DNA of 59,760 bases from Paenarthrobacter sp. PH39-S1 (GCF_030063245.1 NZ_JASISR010000028.1:1-59760); one strand, 5' to 3'. Shown: positions 24,850 to 33,435, numbered from the stretch's first letter. The notes: a model not told the origin generated them from the sequence alone. Translations and numbers: made by a program.

Positions 24850-25971
24850 TTAATTGCTTACGTGGACTTCTTTCAAGTTTTCCCGACCGGTCAGCCGCTT
24901 GTTCCGCCGGATGGAAGAAAGGAATGCGGCGAGGATGAAGACGACGCCGATCAACCCGGTGACGACTTCATTGATCTCCGTGCCGATCGTGATCAGTAAA
25001 ATCACGGAGAGGGCGCCGATGGCCCAATGCGCTCCGTGGTCAAGGTAGACAAATTCATCCAGCGTGCCCTGCCGGACCAAATATACGGTCAAGGAGCGCA
25101 CGAAGATCGCGCCGATCAGGCCAAGGCCCAGTGCGATGATAATCGGGTCTGAGGTGATCGCGAACGCACCGATGACGCCGTCGAAGGAAAACGAAGCGTC
25201 GATCACTTCGAGGTATAGGAAGAGCAGGAACGCAGCCCGGCCTATGGCCTTGCCGGCGCCGCCCTTGGGATGCGCGATCTTCTCCGCTTTCGTGGCCACC
25301 TCTTCGGGATCGATCTCGCCGTCGTCGTCCTCGTCGTCGACCTCAAAAAGGGCGCCGAGCCCGGTGACCAGGAAGTACGTGACCATGCCGAGGATGCCCG
25401 AGATCAGTACCTGACCCTGTTTGTCGCCGGCGAACTGGGCAGCGATGACCAGGCCAACGAGACCGACGACGAGGGAGGCTCCGTTGAGCTTGCCGATCAA
25501 GGCCAGCGGCTTCTCCAGGAACGTCAGCCAGCGGATGTCACGATCCTCGAACATGAAATCAAGGAAGAGCATGAGCAGGAAGATCCCACCGAAGGCGGCG
25601 ATCTGCGGGTGCGCGTCATGCAGCAGGTAGGCGTAGTTGCCGGGAGTACGGATGTCGCCCTTCTGCAGCGCCAGATCGATCGCTTCGATTGGGTTCAGCT
25701 TGGCCGTGACGCCGACGATCAGCAGTGGGAAGAGGATGCGCATACCGAGGACGGCGATCAGGATGCCGACGGTGAGGAAGATTTTCTGCCAGAAGTCGCT
25801 CATTTTCTCGAGGATGCGGGCATTGACCACCGCATTGTCGAAGCTGAGACTAATTTCCAGCACGCCGAGGATCGCGCACAAAACGACGGCGCTGGGGCCG
25901 CCGTATATGAAGGCGAGGATCAGTGCGGCGACCGTGATCACCATCGACCAGCCGAATGTCTTGACGAACAC
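24850..25971 (-). CDS. TerC/DUF475 integral membrane protein
   Basis: A 373-residue membrane protein with nine or so helices and the TerC-type signature LEISLSFDNAVVNARI (about 42-57) and a second copy LEVIDASFSFDGVIGAF (about 255-271). Both contain the acidic residue pairs that may bind a metal. The middle loop (about 218-245) is very acidic (EVDDEDDDGEIDPEE). TerC-type proteins are linked to tellurite and metal stress and to metal loading of secreted enzymes. The GTG at 25971 is preceded by GGAG at -11; the first ATG would be at residue 10 inside helix 1, so the GTG is preferred. It is the first gene of the operon. Confidence 0.9.
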   Translation of the reverse strand: MFVKTFGWSMVITVAALILAFIYGGPSAVVLCAILGVLEISLSFDNAVVNARILEKMSDFWQKIFLTVGILIAVLGMRILFPLLIVGVTAKLNPIEAIDLALQKGDIRTPGNYAYLLHDAHPQIAAFGGIFLLMLFLDFMFEDRDIRWLTFLEKPLALIGKLNGASLVVGLVGLVIAAQFAGDKQGQVLISGILGMVTYFLVTGLGALFEVDDEDDDGEIDPEEVATKAEKIAHPKGGAGKAIGRAAFLLFLYLEVIDASFSFDGVIGAFAITSDPIIIALGLGLIGAIFVRSLTVYLVRQGTLDEFVYLDHGAHWAIGALSVILLITIGTEINEVVTGLIGVVFILAAFLSSIRRNKRLTGRENLKEVHVSN

Positions 25972-26029
25972 GCTTTGTCGGGGCTCCTTAGAGTGCTGAG
26001 TCTGTACCAGCGTGCCAGGCAGCTGGGAT

Positions 26030-26078
26030 GCTACTGTCCTAGGGCTAAACTCCCCCGGAATCCACCTACAACAGTAGC
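26030..26078. promoter_or_regulatory. Ter-operon promoter region, inverted repeat GCTACTGT/ACAGTAGC
   Basis: GCTACTGT (26030-26037) and ACAGTAGC (26071-26078) form a perfect 8-bp inverted repeat with a 33-base spacer, 60-110 bases upstream of terC, inside the 327-base gap 25972-26298. A possible minus-strand promoter with TTGTAG and a TTAGCC-type box sits in the spacer. The arms resemble sites upstream of dps and the RelA-like gene. Nothing else was recognised in this gap. Confidence 0.45.
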
Positions 26079-26298
26079 AATGCCGGAGCTTACAAGTACT
26101 GTTCGGGAGCCAGTTATTCCGCGGGCGGAATTCGTCTGGTCAGCCCTTCGGTGGCGGAATGCCGAACTCGGCAATCTGGGAGGAAGCGTTGCGGGCCAGT
26201 GCATGCTGAGTTGAATTGAAAATTGGTGCGCGGCTCAGGGTTCGATCCGACCTTTGTGAACTGGGATGGAAACGGTGTGGGGAATTTACGTGGATTAG

Positions 26299-27089
26299 CA
26301 CAACAATCTGGATTCCAAAGCGCAAGCCAGGTTCGAAGCGCTGGAGGCTTGGACGGAAGTGGCAGCCAGCCGGGGGACGTACAGTCGCGAAGCTCGCCGA
26401 TCTTCAGGCTATGTCAATTGCGAAAGCGCCGACGTCACCGGAGCGGACCGGCTGATGCTGGAGCCATGGCTTCCTACAATTCAATGGCTACTGAAACAGG
26501 CAGCTTTTGGTGTATTGGGGCCGCACCTTGAGCTTCCAGATGAGTTGGCCGTTGCATTGATATTGTCAACTCAAAGTGTTCAGCTGCCCGTTGCCGCCTC
26601 CCTACAGTTGAAGCCAGTCGTGGAAGTCACTCCGGCGGATGTCGTTGCGACCCATGCGGATCCGTCGATCGGTGCGGCCGCCGCGAAAGAAGCGTCGGTG
26701 ACGCTTGTGGCCAAGATTAAGTCACCAGCTGGCGCTAAGGAGCCAAAATGGGAACCTGATGCTCGGGCGCAGGTGCGATTGGCCGTCCGCCGCTTTGCGA
26801 AGCCTCTTCAAGATCTGGTGACCAGAGATGCGAATGAAGGCGACACGCGCCTCCTGATCACGGACATGCTCTGCGAGAGACTTAGCTACGACAAATTCCG
26901 GGACCTAACGACGGAATACATTGTTAAGCAGGACTACTCGCCGGTTACGGTGTCCGAATCGACAAGCAACTTGTCGCCTTCATCGAGGTCAAACGCGTAA
27001 GCCAAAAACTAAATGAGAGTCATCTTCACCAAGTTCAAATGTATGCAGTCAACGAGGGCATCGGGTGCATACGATTTGCAAAGAGGTGA
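26299..27089 (+). pseudogene. Frameshifted restriction-endonuclease-type (HSDR_N-like) protein
   Basis: Remnant of a protein of the kind with DANEGDTRLLITDMLCERLS-type sequence followed by a PD-(D/E)XK core such as YGVRIDKQLVAFIEVKR. The first part (26299 to about 26935, frame starting HNNLDSKAQARFEALEAW) ends in the right order with LTTEYIVKQDY. The next residues continue only in a second frame: GYGVRIDKQLVAFIEVKRVS, then QKLNESHLHQVQMYAVNEG and a stop at 27087. The shift is near 26936-26942. The last segment (GCIRFAKR) also departs from the expected sequence, and no in-frame start is present. It is therefore decayed or carries a sequencing error. Type I restriction subunits and related nucleases are the nearest relatives; PD-(D/E)XK chemistry is inferred. 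Confidence 0.7.
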
Positions 27090-27110
27090 AACGAAACACC
27101 GGAATTACGA

Positions 27111-27143
27111 CGACGGTTTAGACGTTGGCGTCTGAAATCGTCG
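27111..27143. terminator. Hairpin downstream of DUF5997 gene and pseudogene
   Basis: CGACGGTTTAGACG (27111-27124) and CGTCTGAAATCGTCG (27129-27143) form an imperfect stem of about 13 bp with a TTGG loop. It sits 35 bases beyond the 3' end of the DUF5997 gene and beyond the stop of the pseudogene, so it can serve both strands as a transcript end. There is no strong U-tract. Confidence 0.45.
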
Positions 27144-27178
27144 ATCCCAAGCTTGTGATCAGAACCTGATTTCAGCGG

Positions 27179-27568
27179 TCAGCTCTTGGGCCGACGCTTG
27201 GCCTCTCGGTCCTTCGCCAGTTTGGCTTCCGCGCGTGCCTTCGCGTGCACCGTGCGCTCGGTGACCAGCCACTTCGGCGGGGCCTGCAGCAGCGCGGTGA
27301 TCTCCGCCGTCGTCAGCGGCTCGGTGATCTCCGATCGGTTGAGCCCGCCGACAGAGATATTGAGCTTTTGCGCCACGACGGGTCGCGGGTGCGGCCCCGT
27401 ACGTCGCAGTTCCTCAAGCCATACCGGCGGATTCTCCTGTAACGCCTTGAAATCTCCACGGGAGATAGCGTTGTCCCGGAACTCGGCAGGCGCGGCCGGC
27501 AGATAGATGCCCAGTTTCTTGGCAGCTGTTTCGGGCTTCATGGACTGGGCGGAAGGTTCAGAACTCAT
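27179..27568 (-). CDS. DUF5997-family protein
   Basis: A 129-residue actinobacterial protein of unknown function. The conserved core is AAKKLGIYLPAAPAEFRDNA, ISRGDFKALQENPPVWLEEL, RRTGPHPRPVVAQKLNISVG and APPKWLVTERTVHAKARAEA, with a basic C-terminal tail (KLAKDREAKRRPKS). In related genomes this family is often found near a stand-alone LysR effector-domain gene, as I remember it; here that gene is present but separated by the HNH endonuclease gene. No catalytic motif is visible. The helical N and C termini and charged tail would suit a nucleic-acid or protein partner role. Confidence 0.8.
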   Translation of the reverse strand: MSSEPSAQSMKPETAAKKLGIYLPAAPAEFRDNAISRGDFKALQENPPVWLEELRRTGPHPRPVVAQKLNISVGGLNRSEITEPLTTAEITALLQAPPKWLVTERTVHAKARAEAKLAKDREAKRRPKS

Positions 27569-27732
27569 GCCTTAAGAGTACGGGGGGTATTCAGCAGCGG
27601 TAGCACTCGGCCTGGTGCGCCTCGGGGGAGCAGACCAAGGGCGATGTTCGTGGGGTGCTCATCGGCTCGCACAGCCGTCTCGGGTTGGTTGAAATCCGTG
27701 CCTGAGGTGTGTTCCGGCGGTGGGACGCGGGA

Positions 27733-29526
27733 TTAGGGCGACGAGAATCGGCCGGGTACGACTTGGCGGAAGTATTTCTTTCTCTTGGCGGTGGTTCTCG
27801 TTCCCGGCCGGCCGGCTCCCGTTCGTGCGGTGCCGGGTAGGGCGGGTGCGGTGGATTGGTAGGTGTGTCCGGTGGGGGTGGTGATTTGGACGGTATGGCG
27901 GGGTCCGGGTCGTGGGATGGAGGACCAGCCGGGCGCTTCCTTGGCGAGGTTGCAGCGTTCGCATGTTCCCTCCCCGTTGATTTCGCTGGTGGCGCCTTTG
28001 CGGTTGTGTGGCATGATGTGGTCCGCGTGCCGGATCGGCGCGTCGCAGTAGGGGGTGCGGCAGGTCTGGTCCCTGGTCCGGATGAGGCGCTGCAGTCCCG
28101 GCGGGAAGAACCTGGACCTCGCGTCCATGCCGACGAGCTGCCCGGTCCCCGGGGCGGTGAACAGTCTGCGCAGCGACACCCGGATCCCCGGCTCATCCGG
28201 CATCGCCGCGTCCGGCATCTCCCCGCCGGGCATCTCCCCGCCGGGCATCTCCCCGCCGGGCATCTCCCCGCCGGGCATCTCCCCGCCGGGCATCTCCCCG
28301 CCGGGCATCTCCCCGTCCGGCATCTCCCCGCCGGGCATCTCCCCGCCGGAGCTGCCGGCGGAGCCACCGGGTTTGGCGGGTCCGTTGGTGGGTCCGTTGG
28401 TGGGTCTGTTGGTGGGTCTGTGGCGGGTGAGGTTCCGGGCCCATTGCGCGGGGACGATGCCGTAGCCGGGGAGGTAGGCTGGTTCGCTGTCGCCCTGGAG
28501 GAGGGTCCGGTCTGTCATGACGAGTTGGATCTCAATGCCGGTGATCCCGCAGGGGGTACCGGTGACGCGGTGGACGAGGGTGTCGGCCATGATCTGCCCG
28601 CGTCCGCGTCCGTCTCCGGACGCGCGCAGGGAATCCGCTTCCCTCGCCAGTGCCGCGTACACGGCCACGCCCTGAGCGACGGGGAGCAGCCCGGTCAGGT
28701 ACGTCATGGTGTCCGGGGCGGGCCGGCAGCTGACGTGCCGGCCGTTTTCGGCCTTCGCGTTCCGCGCGGTGACGGACTGCGGGTCAAGGCCGTACGCGAC
28801 CCGTTTGGCCTCGTTGACGAGCTTGTTGTTCCCCATCCCCGCCAGCGCCCCGGTGTCGGCGGCGAGCCCGGCATCAACGGTGCGCCGGTCATCGGCGCTC
28901 AGGCACGCGGTCTCCCGGGCCAGCAGTACCGCCCGCCACTCATTGAGCAGCCCGCTGCTCAGGGCCGTGAGGGTGTGCGGCATCTCGGTCACGAGGATCC
29001 GGGCCAGGCCCAGCAGCCGGTTTCCCTGCTGCGGGGATTCCCGCCGCGCCAACGCGATCTGCCCCCCGATGCCCTTGCCCAGCTCCGCGGCCGGGATACC
29101 CGCCCCGGCCTGCGCGCGGCGCTGGGACGCGTCGAACGCGGCAGCGGTGCGTGCCTGCCCCGCGCAGGCAGCGGATTTGAGGTCCTCCATCACCCGCAGC
29201 AACCCGATCCGCTCCCCGTCATCCCCGTCCTCGGGATCCATCCCCGCCAAAACAGTGATCCACCCCGCAATCATCCCAACCCGACCAGCAACAACAGGAC
29301 CGGCGGTGACAGGACCGGCAGTGACAGGACCGGCAGTGACAGGACCGGCAGTGACAGGACCGACGGTGACAGGACCGGCAGTGACAGGGCCGGCAGTGAC
29401 GGGGCCGGTGGCCGGACCGGCGGCAGTTCGGGCGCCCGAGTGGGCAGCACCGAGGGTCGAAGCCGGGGGTGTGCCGGCCGCGTTGTGTGCGGACCCTGCG
29501 GAACCGGAACTCGATGTATCGAACAT
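27733..29526 (-). CDS. DUF222/HNH endonuclease (13E12-type) with two pentapeptide-repeat regions
   Basis: A 597-residue protein of the actinobacterial '13E12 repeat' family: DUF222-type helical domain (about 80-300; [20 protein letters not shown]) and a C-terminal HNH nuclease ([20 protein letters not shown], then [16 protein letters not shown] and [13 protein letters not shown]). The start at 29526 ([12 protein letters not shown]) is chosen because minus-strand TATTAT and TATAGT boxes lie 7-10 bases upstream, suggesting a nearly leaderless transcript. About eight GPVTA repeats lie near residue 40 and about nine GGEMP repeats near 395, both encoded by 15-bp DNA repeats. The role of these proteins is not established; selfish-element and phage-defence ideas exist. 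Confidence 0.85.
   Translation of the reverse strand: MFDTSSSGSAGSAHNAAGTPPASTLGAAHSGARTAAGPATGPVTAGPVTAGPVTVGPVTAGPVTAGPVTAGPVTAGPVVAGRVGMIAGWITVLAGMDPEDGDDGERIGLLRVMEDLKSAACAGQARTAAAFDASQRRAQAGAGIPAAELGKGIGGQIALARRESPQQGNRLLGLARILVTEMPHTLTALSSGLLNEWRAVLLARETACLSADDRRTVDAGLAADTGALAGMGNNKLVNEAKRVAYGLDPQSVTARNAKAENGRHVSCRPAPDTMTYLTGLLPVAQGVAVYAALAREADSLRASGDGRGRGQIMADTLVHRVTGTPCGITGIEIQLVMTDRTLLQGDSEPAYLPGYGIVPAQWARNLTRHRPTNRPTNGPTNGPAKPGGSAGSSGGEMPGGEMPDGEMPGGEMPGGEMPGGEMPGGEMPGGEMPGGEMPDAAMPDEPGIRVSLRRLFTAPGTGQLVGMDARSRFFPPGLQRLIRTRDQTCRTPYCDAPIRHADHIMPHNRKGATSEINGEGTCERCNLAKEAPGWSSIPRPGPRHTVQITTPTGHTYQSTAPALPGTARTGAGRPGTRTTAKRKKYFRQVVPGRFSSP
28216..28350. repeat. Nine 15-bp repeats encoding GGEMP
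   Basis: Unit CATCTCCCCGCCGGG on the plus strand, repeated nine times with two single variants (TCCGG in place of CCGGG). It lies inside the HNH gene and encodes GGEMP repeats. It is contiguous, without spacers, so it is not a CRISPR array. It probably varies by slippage. Confidence 0.9.
29295..29410. repeat. 15-bp repeats encoding GPVTA
   Basis: About eight copies of AGGACCGGCAGTGAC-like 15-bp units near the 5' end of the HNH gene, giving GPVTA pentapeptides. Single-base variants give GPVTV and GPVVA. They form a low-complexity linker before the DUF222 domain. Confidence 0.85.
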
Positions 29527-29528
29527 GT

Positions 29529-29566
29529 GTACTATAATACGCGCTGATGGAGGAGAATAATAGTAC
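29529..29566. promoter_or_regulatory. Promoter-like dyad upstream of the HNH gene
   Basis: GTACTAT (29529-29535) and ATAGTAC (29560-29566) form a 7-bp inverted repeat. The minus-strand boxes TATTAT and TATAGT overlap the first arm and end 7 bases from the HNH ATG at 29526, consistent with a leaderless transcript. It lies in the AT-rich start of the 380-base gap 29527-29906. Confidence 0.5.
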
Positions 29567-29662
29567 TTATTTTGAGTTGGGGATAATGATGTGCGGTCTT
29601 GGTAATCCAACGTCCGCCCGCGATGTCCACCCTGAACCATGTAACGACAAATGCACCATGCC

Positions 29663-29714
29663 GTATGCGCCGCCCGTATGCGCCGCCCGTATGCGCCGCC
29701 CGTATGCGCCGCCC
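29663..29714 (+). repeat. Four 13-bp tandem repeats in noncoding gap
   Basis: GTATGCGCCGCCC is repeated exactly four times in a row. A degenerate fifth (CATGCACCGCGGC) follows. The surrounding 29620-29830 is rich in GCATGC-like words. No coding sequence is likely here. Confidence 0.85.
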
Positions 29715-29906
29715 CATGCACCGCGGCTAGGCACCGCGCCACCACGCCAATGCGCAGTGCCCACCGCGCCAAGCCAAAGGCATTGGGTACCATGCGCCAT
29801 AGCCAACGCACCGTCATCACCGACCGAGGGCCCTTGATTGGGCATGTGCACGCAGCATGGCGCATTTACTGGCCCGGCCTCGGGTCGGGTGCGCTACTGT
29901 GTTCAG

Positions 29907-30734
29907 GTGCCTGAATCCCGAGTTCTGACCGTAGCCTTTGTGCCGGGAGTGACTCCAGGCAAGTGGATCCGCCGCTGGGAGGACCGCATGCCACAATGCC
30001 CGCTGCTGGCCTCGCCTGTGTCCGAGGCGGACCAGGTGGCGGTGCTGCACCGCGGTGAAGCGGAAATCGGCTTCGTTCGGCTTCCCGTGGACCGCACGGG
30101 GCTGAATGTTATTCCCCTTTATGCCGAGATTCCCGTGGTGGTGGCGCCAAAGGATCACGAGATCGCCGTTTTCGACGAGGTGCCGGTGACTGAGCTGGCG
30201 GCGGAATACCTGCTGCAGGACCCGGATCTCTTTCCCGAGTGGCGGGATATTTCGGACCAGATTCGGGACGGAGCCCGGAAACCGCTGCCGACGATGGATT
30301 CCTTGGAGGCCGCACTGGATCTGGTGGAGGCCGGGCTGGGAATTCTGATTCTGCCGATGTCCGTGGCACGCCAGTTCAGCCGCAGGTCACTGCGTTCGCG
30401 CCCGGTGACGGGAGTCGTAGAGCCGCAGATCGGCCTCGCCTGGCTGGAGGGGAATATGGATCCTGTGATCGAGGAATTCATCGGCGTGGTACGGGGGCGG
30501 ACGGCGCAAAGCTCGCGCCAGCCATCCGTTCAGGCCGCCCAGGATGCCGCGCCGAAGAAGGTCAGGGGCGGAGTCAGCGGCAAAGGTGCCGCAGACCGCT
30601 CGGGAAAAGGTTCGAAAAAGACTACGACGGCGGCCGGCGGCTCAGCAGTCCGCGGTGCCAAGGGTGCAGGCAGGGGCGCCAAGACGTCGGGAGGGAAGAC
30701 GAAAGGTCATGCCTCCAAGCGCGGACGCCGCTGA
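29907..30734 (+). CDS. Stand-alone LysR-type substrate-binding domain protein with basic tail
   Basis: A 275-residue protein carrying a LysR effector-binding domain (about 1-200; VLTVAFVPGVTPGKWIRRWE, GEAEIGFVRLPVDRTGLNVI, VVVAPKDHEIAVFDE and EAALDLVEAGLGILILPMSV) but no N-terminal winged helix-turn-helix. Instead the C terminus from about 200 is a long Lys/Ala/Gly/Thr tail (KKTTTAAGGSAVRGAKGAG, GKTKGHASKRGRR), which could bind DNA. The start chosen is the GTG at 29907 (MPESRVLTVAFVPG); longer frames run into the repetitive gap. Its usual partner, DUF5997, lies on the other side of the HNH gene. The ligand is unknown. Confidence 0.8.
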   Translation: MPESRVLTVAFVPGVTPGKWIRRWEDRMPQCPLLASPVSEADQVAVLHRGEAEIGFVRLPVDRTGLNVIPLYAEIPVVVAPKDHEIAVFDEVPVTELAAEYLLQDPDLFPEWRDISDQIRDGARKPLPTMDSLEAALDLVEAGLGILILPMSVARQFSRRSLRSRPVTGVVEPQIGLAWLEGNMDPVIEEFIGVVRGRTAQSSRQPSVQAAQDAAPKKVRGGVSGKGAADRSGKGSKKTTTAAGGSAVRGAKGAGRGAKTSGGKTKGHASKRGRR

Positions 30735-30849
30735 ACCTTGACGACGTGTGGGAGACAGCGGTGCAGGCGACGTCCGACATTTCGGGCAGGGGACTTCGGA
30801 ATCATACCGACTCCGGGGTCTGGACGGGCTCGACGGCGGAATCCCGCGG

Positions 30850-31125
30850 TCAGGCCGGGGGAATGTCCTCCCGGGCGGCAGTTGTTGCTTCGATCATGTC
30901 CCGCAGGAACCGCTGCGCCAGTTCCCGCTCCTGCGCACTGTAGTTCTCCAGCGCATCGCCCAGATGCCGGGCCAGCGGACTAAAGAGCGTGCTGCCCACT
31001 TGGCATGCGTGGTCTGTCATGGCGAGCTGGACCTGGCGGCGGTCCTTGTCACTGCGCTGGCGGGTCACGTGACCGGCGCGGTCCAGCTTGGCCACCAGCG
31101 CCGTCGTCGCCGGTGAGCTCAGGTT
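30850..31125 (-). pseudogene. Truncated MarR-family regulator
   Basis: C-terminal part of a MarR regulator: LNLSSPATTALVAKLDRAGH, VTRQRSDKDRRQVQLAMTD and FLRDMIEATTAAREDI. LDRAGHVTRQRSDKDRR is the recognition helix and wing region. The N-terminal dimer and first helices (about 50-60 residues) are missing because the homology ends near 31125-31130, where MMPL sequence of the opposite strand begins. The product cannot be a normal regulator. Confidence 0.7.
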
Positions 31126-31907
31126 CAGATGCGGGCGTGCTGGTAGGTGGCGTGACAGCGATCGCGCTGGATACCAATGTCACGGCGCAAAGCGACCTGA
31201 CTAAAATCATCCCGTTGGTGCTCGCCGTCATTCTCGTGATTCTGATGCTGCTGCTTCGCTCGATCGTGGCGCTGCTGCTGCTGATCGGCAGCGTCGTGCT
31301 CTCCTACGCGGCAGCGCTGGGCGTCTCGGCGCTGGCCTTTAAGCACCTTTTCCACTTCCCGGGGGCCGACGCGGCCGTGCCGCTGTTCGGGTTTGTTTCC
31401 TGGTGGCGCTGGGCGTGGACTACAACATCTTCCTGATGACACGGGTCCGCGAGGCGTCCCTGGAGCTGGGCACGCGCCCGGGCATTCTGCGCGGGCAGGG
31501 GGTGACCGGCGGCGTGATTACATCCGCTGGCGTGGTGTTGGAAGCGACGTTCGCAGCGTTGGGTGTTATTCCCATCCTCTTCCTGGTGCAGATCGCGTTC
31601 CATCGTGGCCTTCGGAGTGCTGCTGGACACTGTCGTTGTGCGCTCGCTGCTCGTCCCGGCGTTCTCCTATGACCTGGGCAGGGTCATCTGGTGGCCCTCG
31701 AAATTGAGTCGGACCGATCAGATCGGACGACCGAGCAGTTTTAGGCCCAGCCGTGCTCACGACGACGGCGCCCCCGACGAAGCCGACGCCGCCGCCCCCA
31801 ACGACGACGGCGCCGTAAGGCCGACCCGTGGGCAGGGGACCGACCCGTCGCCCGGTCAACACGCGGCGTCGGTGACCTTGGACGAGGCGTCCACTCCAAG
31901 GACGTGA
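31126..31907 (+). pseudogene. MMPL-family RND exporter, truncated and frameshifted
   Basis: C-terminal part of an MMPL exporter: DAGVLVGGVTAIALDTN, then SDLTKIIPLVLAVILVILML and membrane helices, ALGVDYNIFLMTRVREASLE and LLDTVVVRSLLVPAFSYDLG followed by WWPSKLS. The N-terminal two thirds are missing. Two compensating frame changes occur: about 31397, where one base is missing before FLVALGVDY, and about 31603, where one base is extra before IVAFGVLLD. Together with the truncated MarR on the opposite strand, this is the scar of a deletion removing the shared divergent promoter and the starts of both genes. Confidence 0.75.
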
Positions 31908-31997
31908 ACACTGCCACGGCGGGGTGACCACATGGCCCGGTGGTCGACCAAGGCCGGCAGCGGCCGCGCGGAGACCCGGCGGCCCTTTTATAGACCG

Positions 31998-32552
31998 TTA
32001 CTTCGCCGGTGCCGAGGCCAGCTTGGCCTGGATCGCTTGTGCGTGTGTTTGGATGGACGTGCCGTAGCCGCCGTTCAGGGCCGTGGTCTTGATGTTGCCG
32101 GCGTCCGCGTCCCGCTCCGCCGCCGGGGCCGCTTCCAGCGTCTTCAGGTCGGACTGTAGGTTGGCGGGCAGCTTCGCGAACGCTTTGGGGCGCTGGATCA
32201 GCGCATAGGCCAGCACATGGTCCTTGTCGCCGAAGCCCGGCTTTGCCTGCAGGCTGATCCGCAGTTCCTCGCGCAGTGTGGCGCCACGGTGGTGCGCTGT
32301 GTGGGCTGCGGCATCCGCCGTTGGCCCGGCCGTACCCGAGGCGGAGGACGATGCGGTGCCGGCTGCGGCGGCCTGCGGCGGGGTATCCGCGGCGGAGGCC
32401 GCCGTCACGCCGAAGAACGCGGCGGCGAGCAGGGCCGTCCCCGCCACGGACCCGACGATCCGGTTGCGTCGCCGTCGTCCGTTTGTGTTTACGGGCGCCC
32501 CTGCTGATCCAGTTGTCCCGGCTTCGGGGTGCAATTCAGAATTGACGTTCAT
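31998..32552 (-). CDS. Small secreted or membrane-anchored hypothetical protein
   Basis: A 184-residue protein. After a short basic N terminus (GRRRRNR, about 29-35) is a hydrophobic signal or anchor segment (IVGSVAGTALLAAAFFGVTA), ending with ASAADTPP, a possible signal peptidase site. The rest is Ala/Thr-rich and low-complexity, then helical (REELRISLQAKPGFGDKDH, PKAFAKLPANLQSDLKTLEA). It is not similar to a named family that I can identify. The start at 32552 has AAGGAG five bases upstream. It is divergent from the response regulator; some secreted proteins of this kind are controlled by the adjacent two-component system. Confidence 0.65.
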   Translation of the reverse strand: MNVNSELHPEAGTTGSAGAPVNTNGRRRRNRIVGSVAGTALLAAAFFGVTAASAADTPPQAAAAGTASSSASGTAGPTADAAAHTAHHRGATLREELRISLQAKPGFGDKDHVLAYALIQRPKAFAKLPANLQSDLKTLEAAPAAERDADAGNIKTTALNGGYGTSIQTHAQAIQAKLASAPAK

Positions 32553-32709
32553 GATGGCTCCTTCGCATTCGCGTCCGGGGGTTCCCTGACTGCCGTTGAG
32601 TCCACTATGACGGCCCAGTATGGGAGGAGTGTCAGAGGAATGTAAGGGGAAAGTAAAGAAAGCAGCGCGTGGGCCCACAGGTGCCGCCGGCAAGGGGTTG
32701 AATGGAGTC

Positions 32710-33435
32710 ATGGACAATGCCGGGGCACCCGACGATCCGCGGGCTTGCGGGCTGGTGCTGATCATCGAGGATGAGCGCGCGATCGCCGATGTTCAGCGGC
32801 TTTACCTCAGCCGTGCCGGTTTCGGGGTCCACGTGGAAACGACCGGCGAGGCGGGACTGCGGCAAGTCAGGCGACTGCGGCCGGTGGCCGTGATTCTCGA
32901 CGTCGGTCTGCCCGGCACCGATGGTGCCGGCATGGACGGAATCGAGGTCTGCCGCCGGCTGCGGGCGGCGGGGGATTGGACACCGGTGATCTTTGTCACC
33001 GCCCGCGACGAGGAGGTGGACAAAATCCTGGGCCTTGAGCTTGGCGCCGATGACTACATGACCAAGCCGTTTTCCCCTCGCGAATTGGTCACCCGGCTAA
33101 AGGGCGTGCTGCGCCGGACGGCAGGGCTGCCCCGGCGGGAACTCATCCGCGTCGGTGCCGTGATCATGGATCCGGACCGGCGCAGCGTGAGTGCCGCGGG
33201 AACTGCGGTGGAGCTGACCGCAAAGGAGTTCGATGTGCTGGCCTACCTGCTGGTGAGCCCGGGCCGCGTCTTCAGTCGTGAACAATTGCTCTCCGCTGTC
33301 TGGGGACAGGCGAGCTACAGCGCCGGCCGCACAGTGGACGTCCACATTGCCCAGGTCCGCGCAAAACTCGGAACAGCCAGCCCGATCCGTACCTTGCGCG
33401 GCGTCGGCTACACCGCCGGCGGCGAAACGACATGA
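32710..33435 (+). CDS. OmpR/PhoB-type response regulator
   Basis: A 241-residue response regulator: receiver domain with acidic pocket IIEDERAI, phosphoacceptor D57-like VILDVGLPG, switch Thr in IFVTARDEE and Lys in YMTKPFSPREL, then an OmpR-type winged helix (VELTAKEFDVLAYLLVSPG, VFSREQLLSAVWG and GRTVDVHIAQVRAKLG). The start at 32710 (MDNAGAPDDPRACG) has GGAG upstream; the frame is open further upstream, but that stretch is low-complexity and probably not translated. It is followed by the histidine kinase gene 58 bases later, so they form a two-component system. Confidence 0.9.
   Translation: MDNAGAPDDPRACGLVLIIEDERAIADVQRLYLSRAGFGVHVETTGEAGLRQVRRLRPVAVILDVGLPGTDGAGMDGIEVCRRLRAAGDWTPVIFVTARDEEVDKILGLELGADDYMTKPFSPRELVTRLKGVLRRTAGLPRRELIRVGAVIMDPDRRSVSAAGTAVELTAKEFDVLAYLLVSPGRVFSREQLLSAVWGQASYSAGRTVDVHIAQVRAKLGTASPIRTLRGVGYTAGGETT

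Noticed and set aside
28216-28350. CRISPR-like array
   Set aside because: Repeats are contiguous, coding and without spacers.
27856-29547. Long open frame on the plus strand opposite the HNH gene
   Set aside because: It is the shadow of GC-rich repeats and codon bias; the HNH domain is clear on the minus strand.
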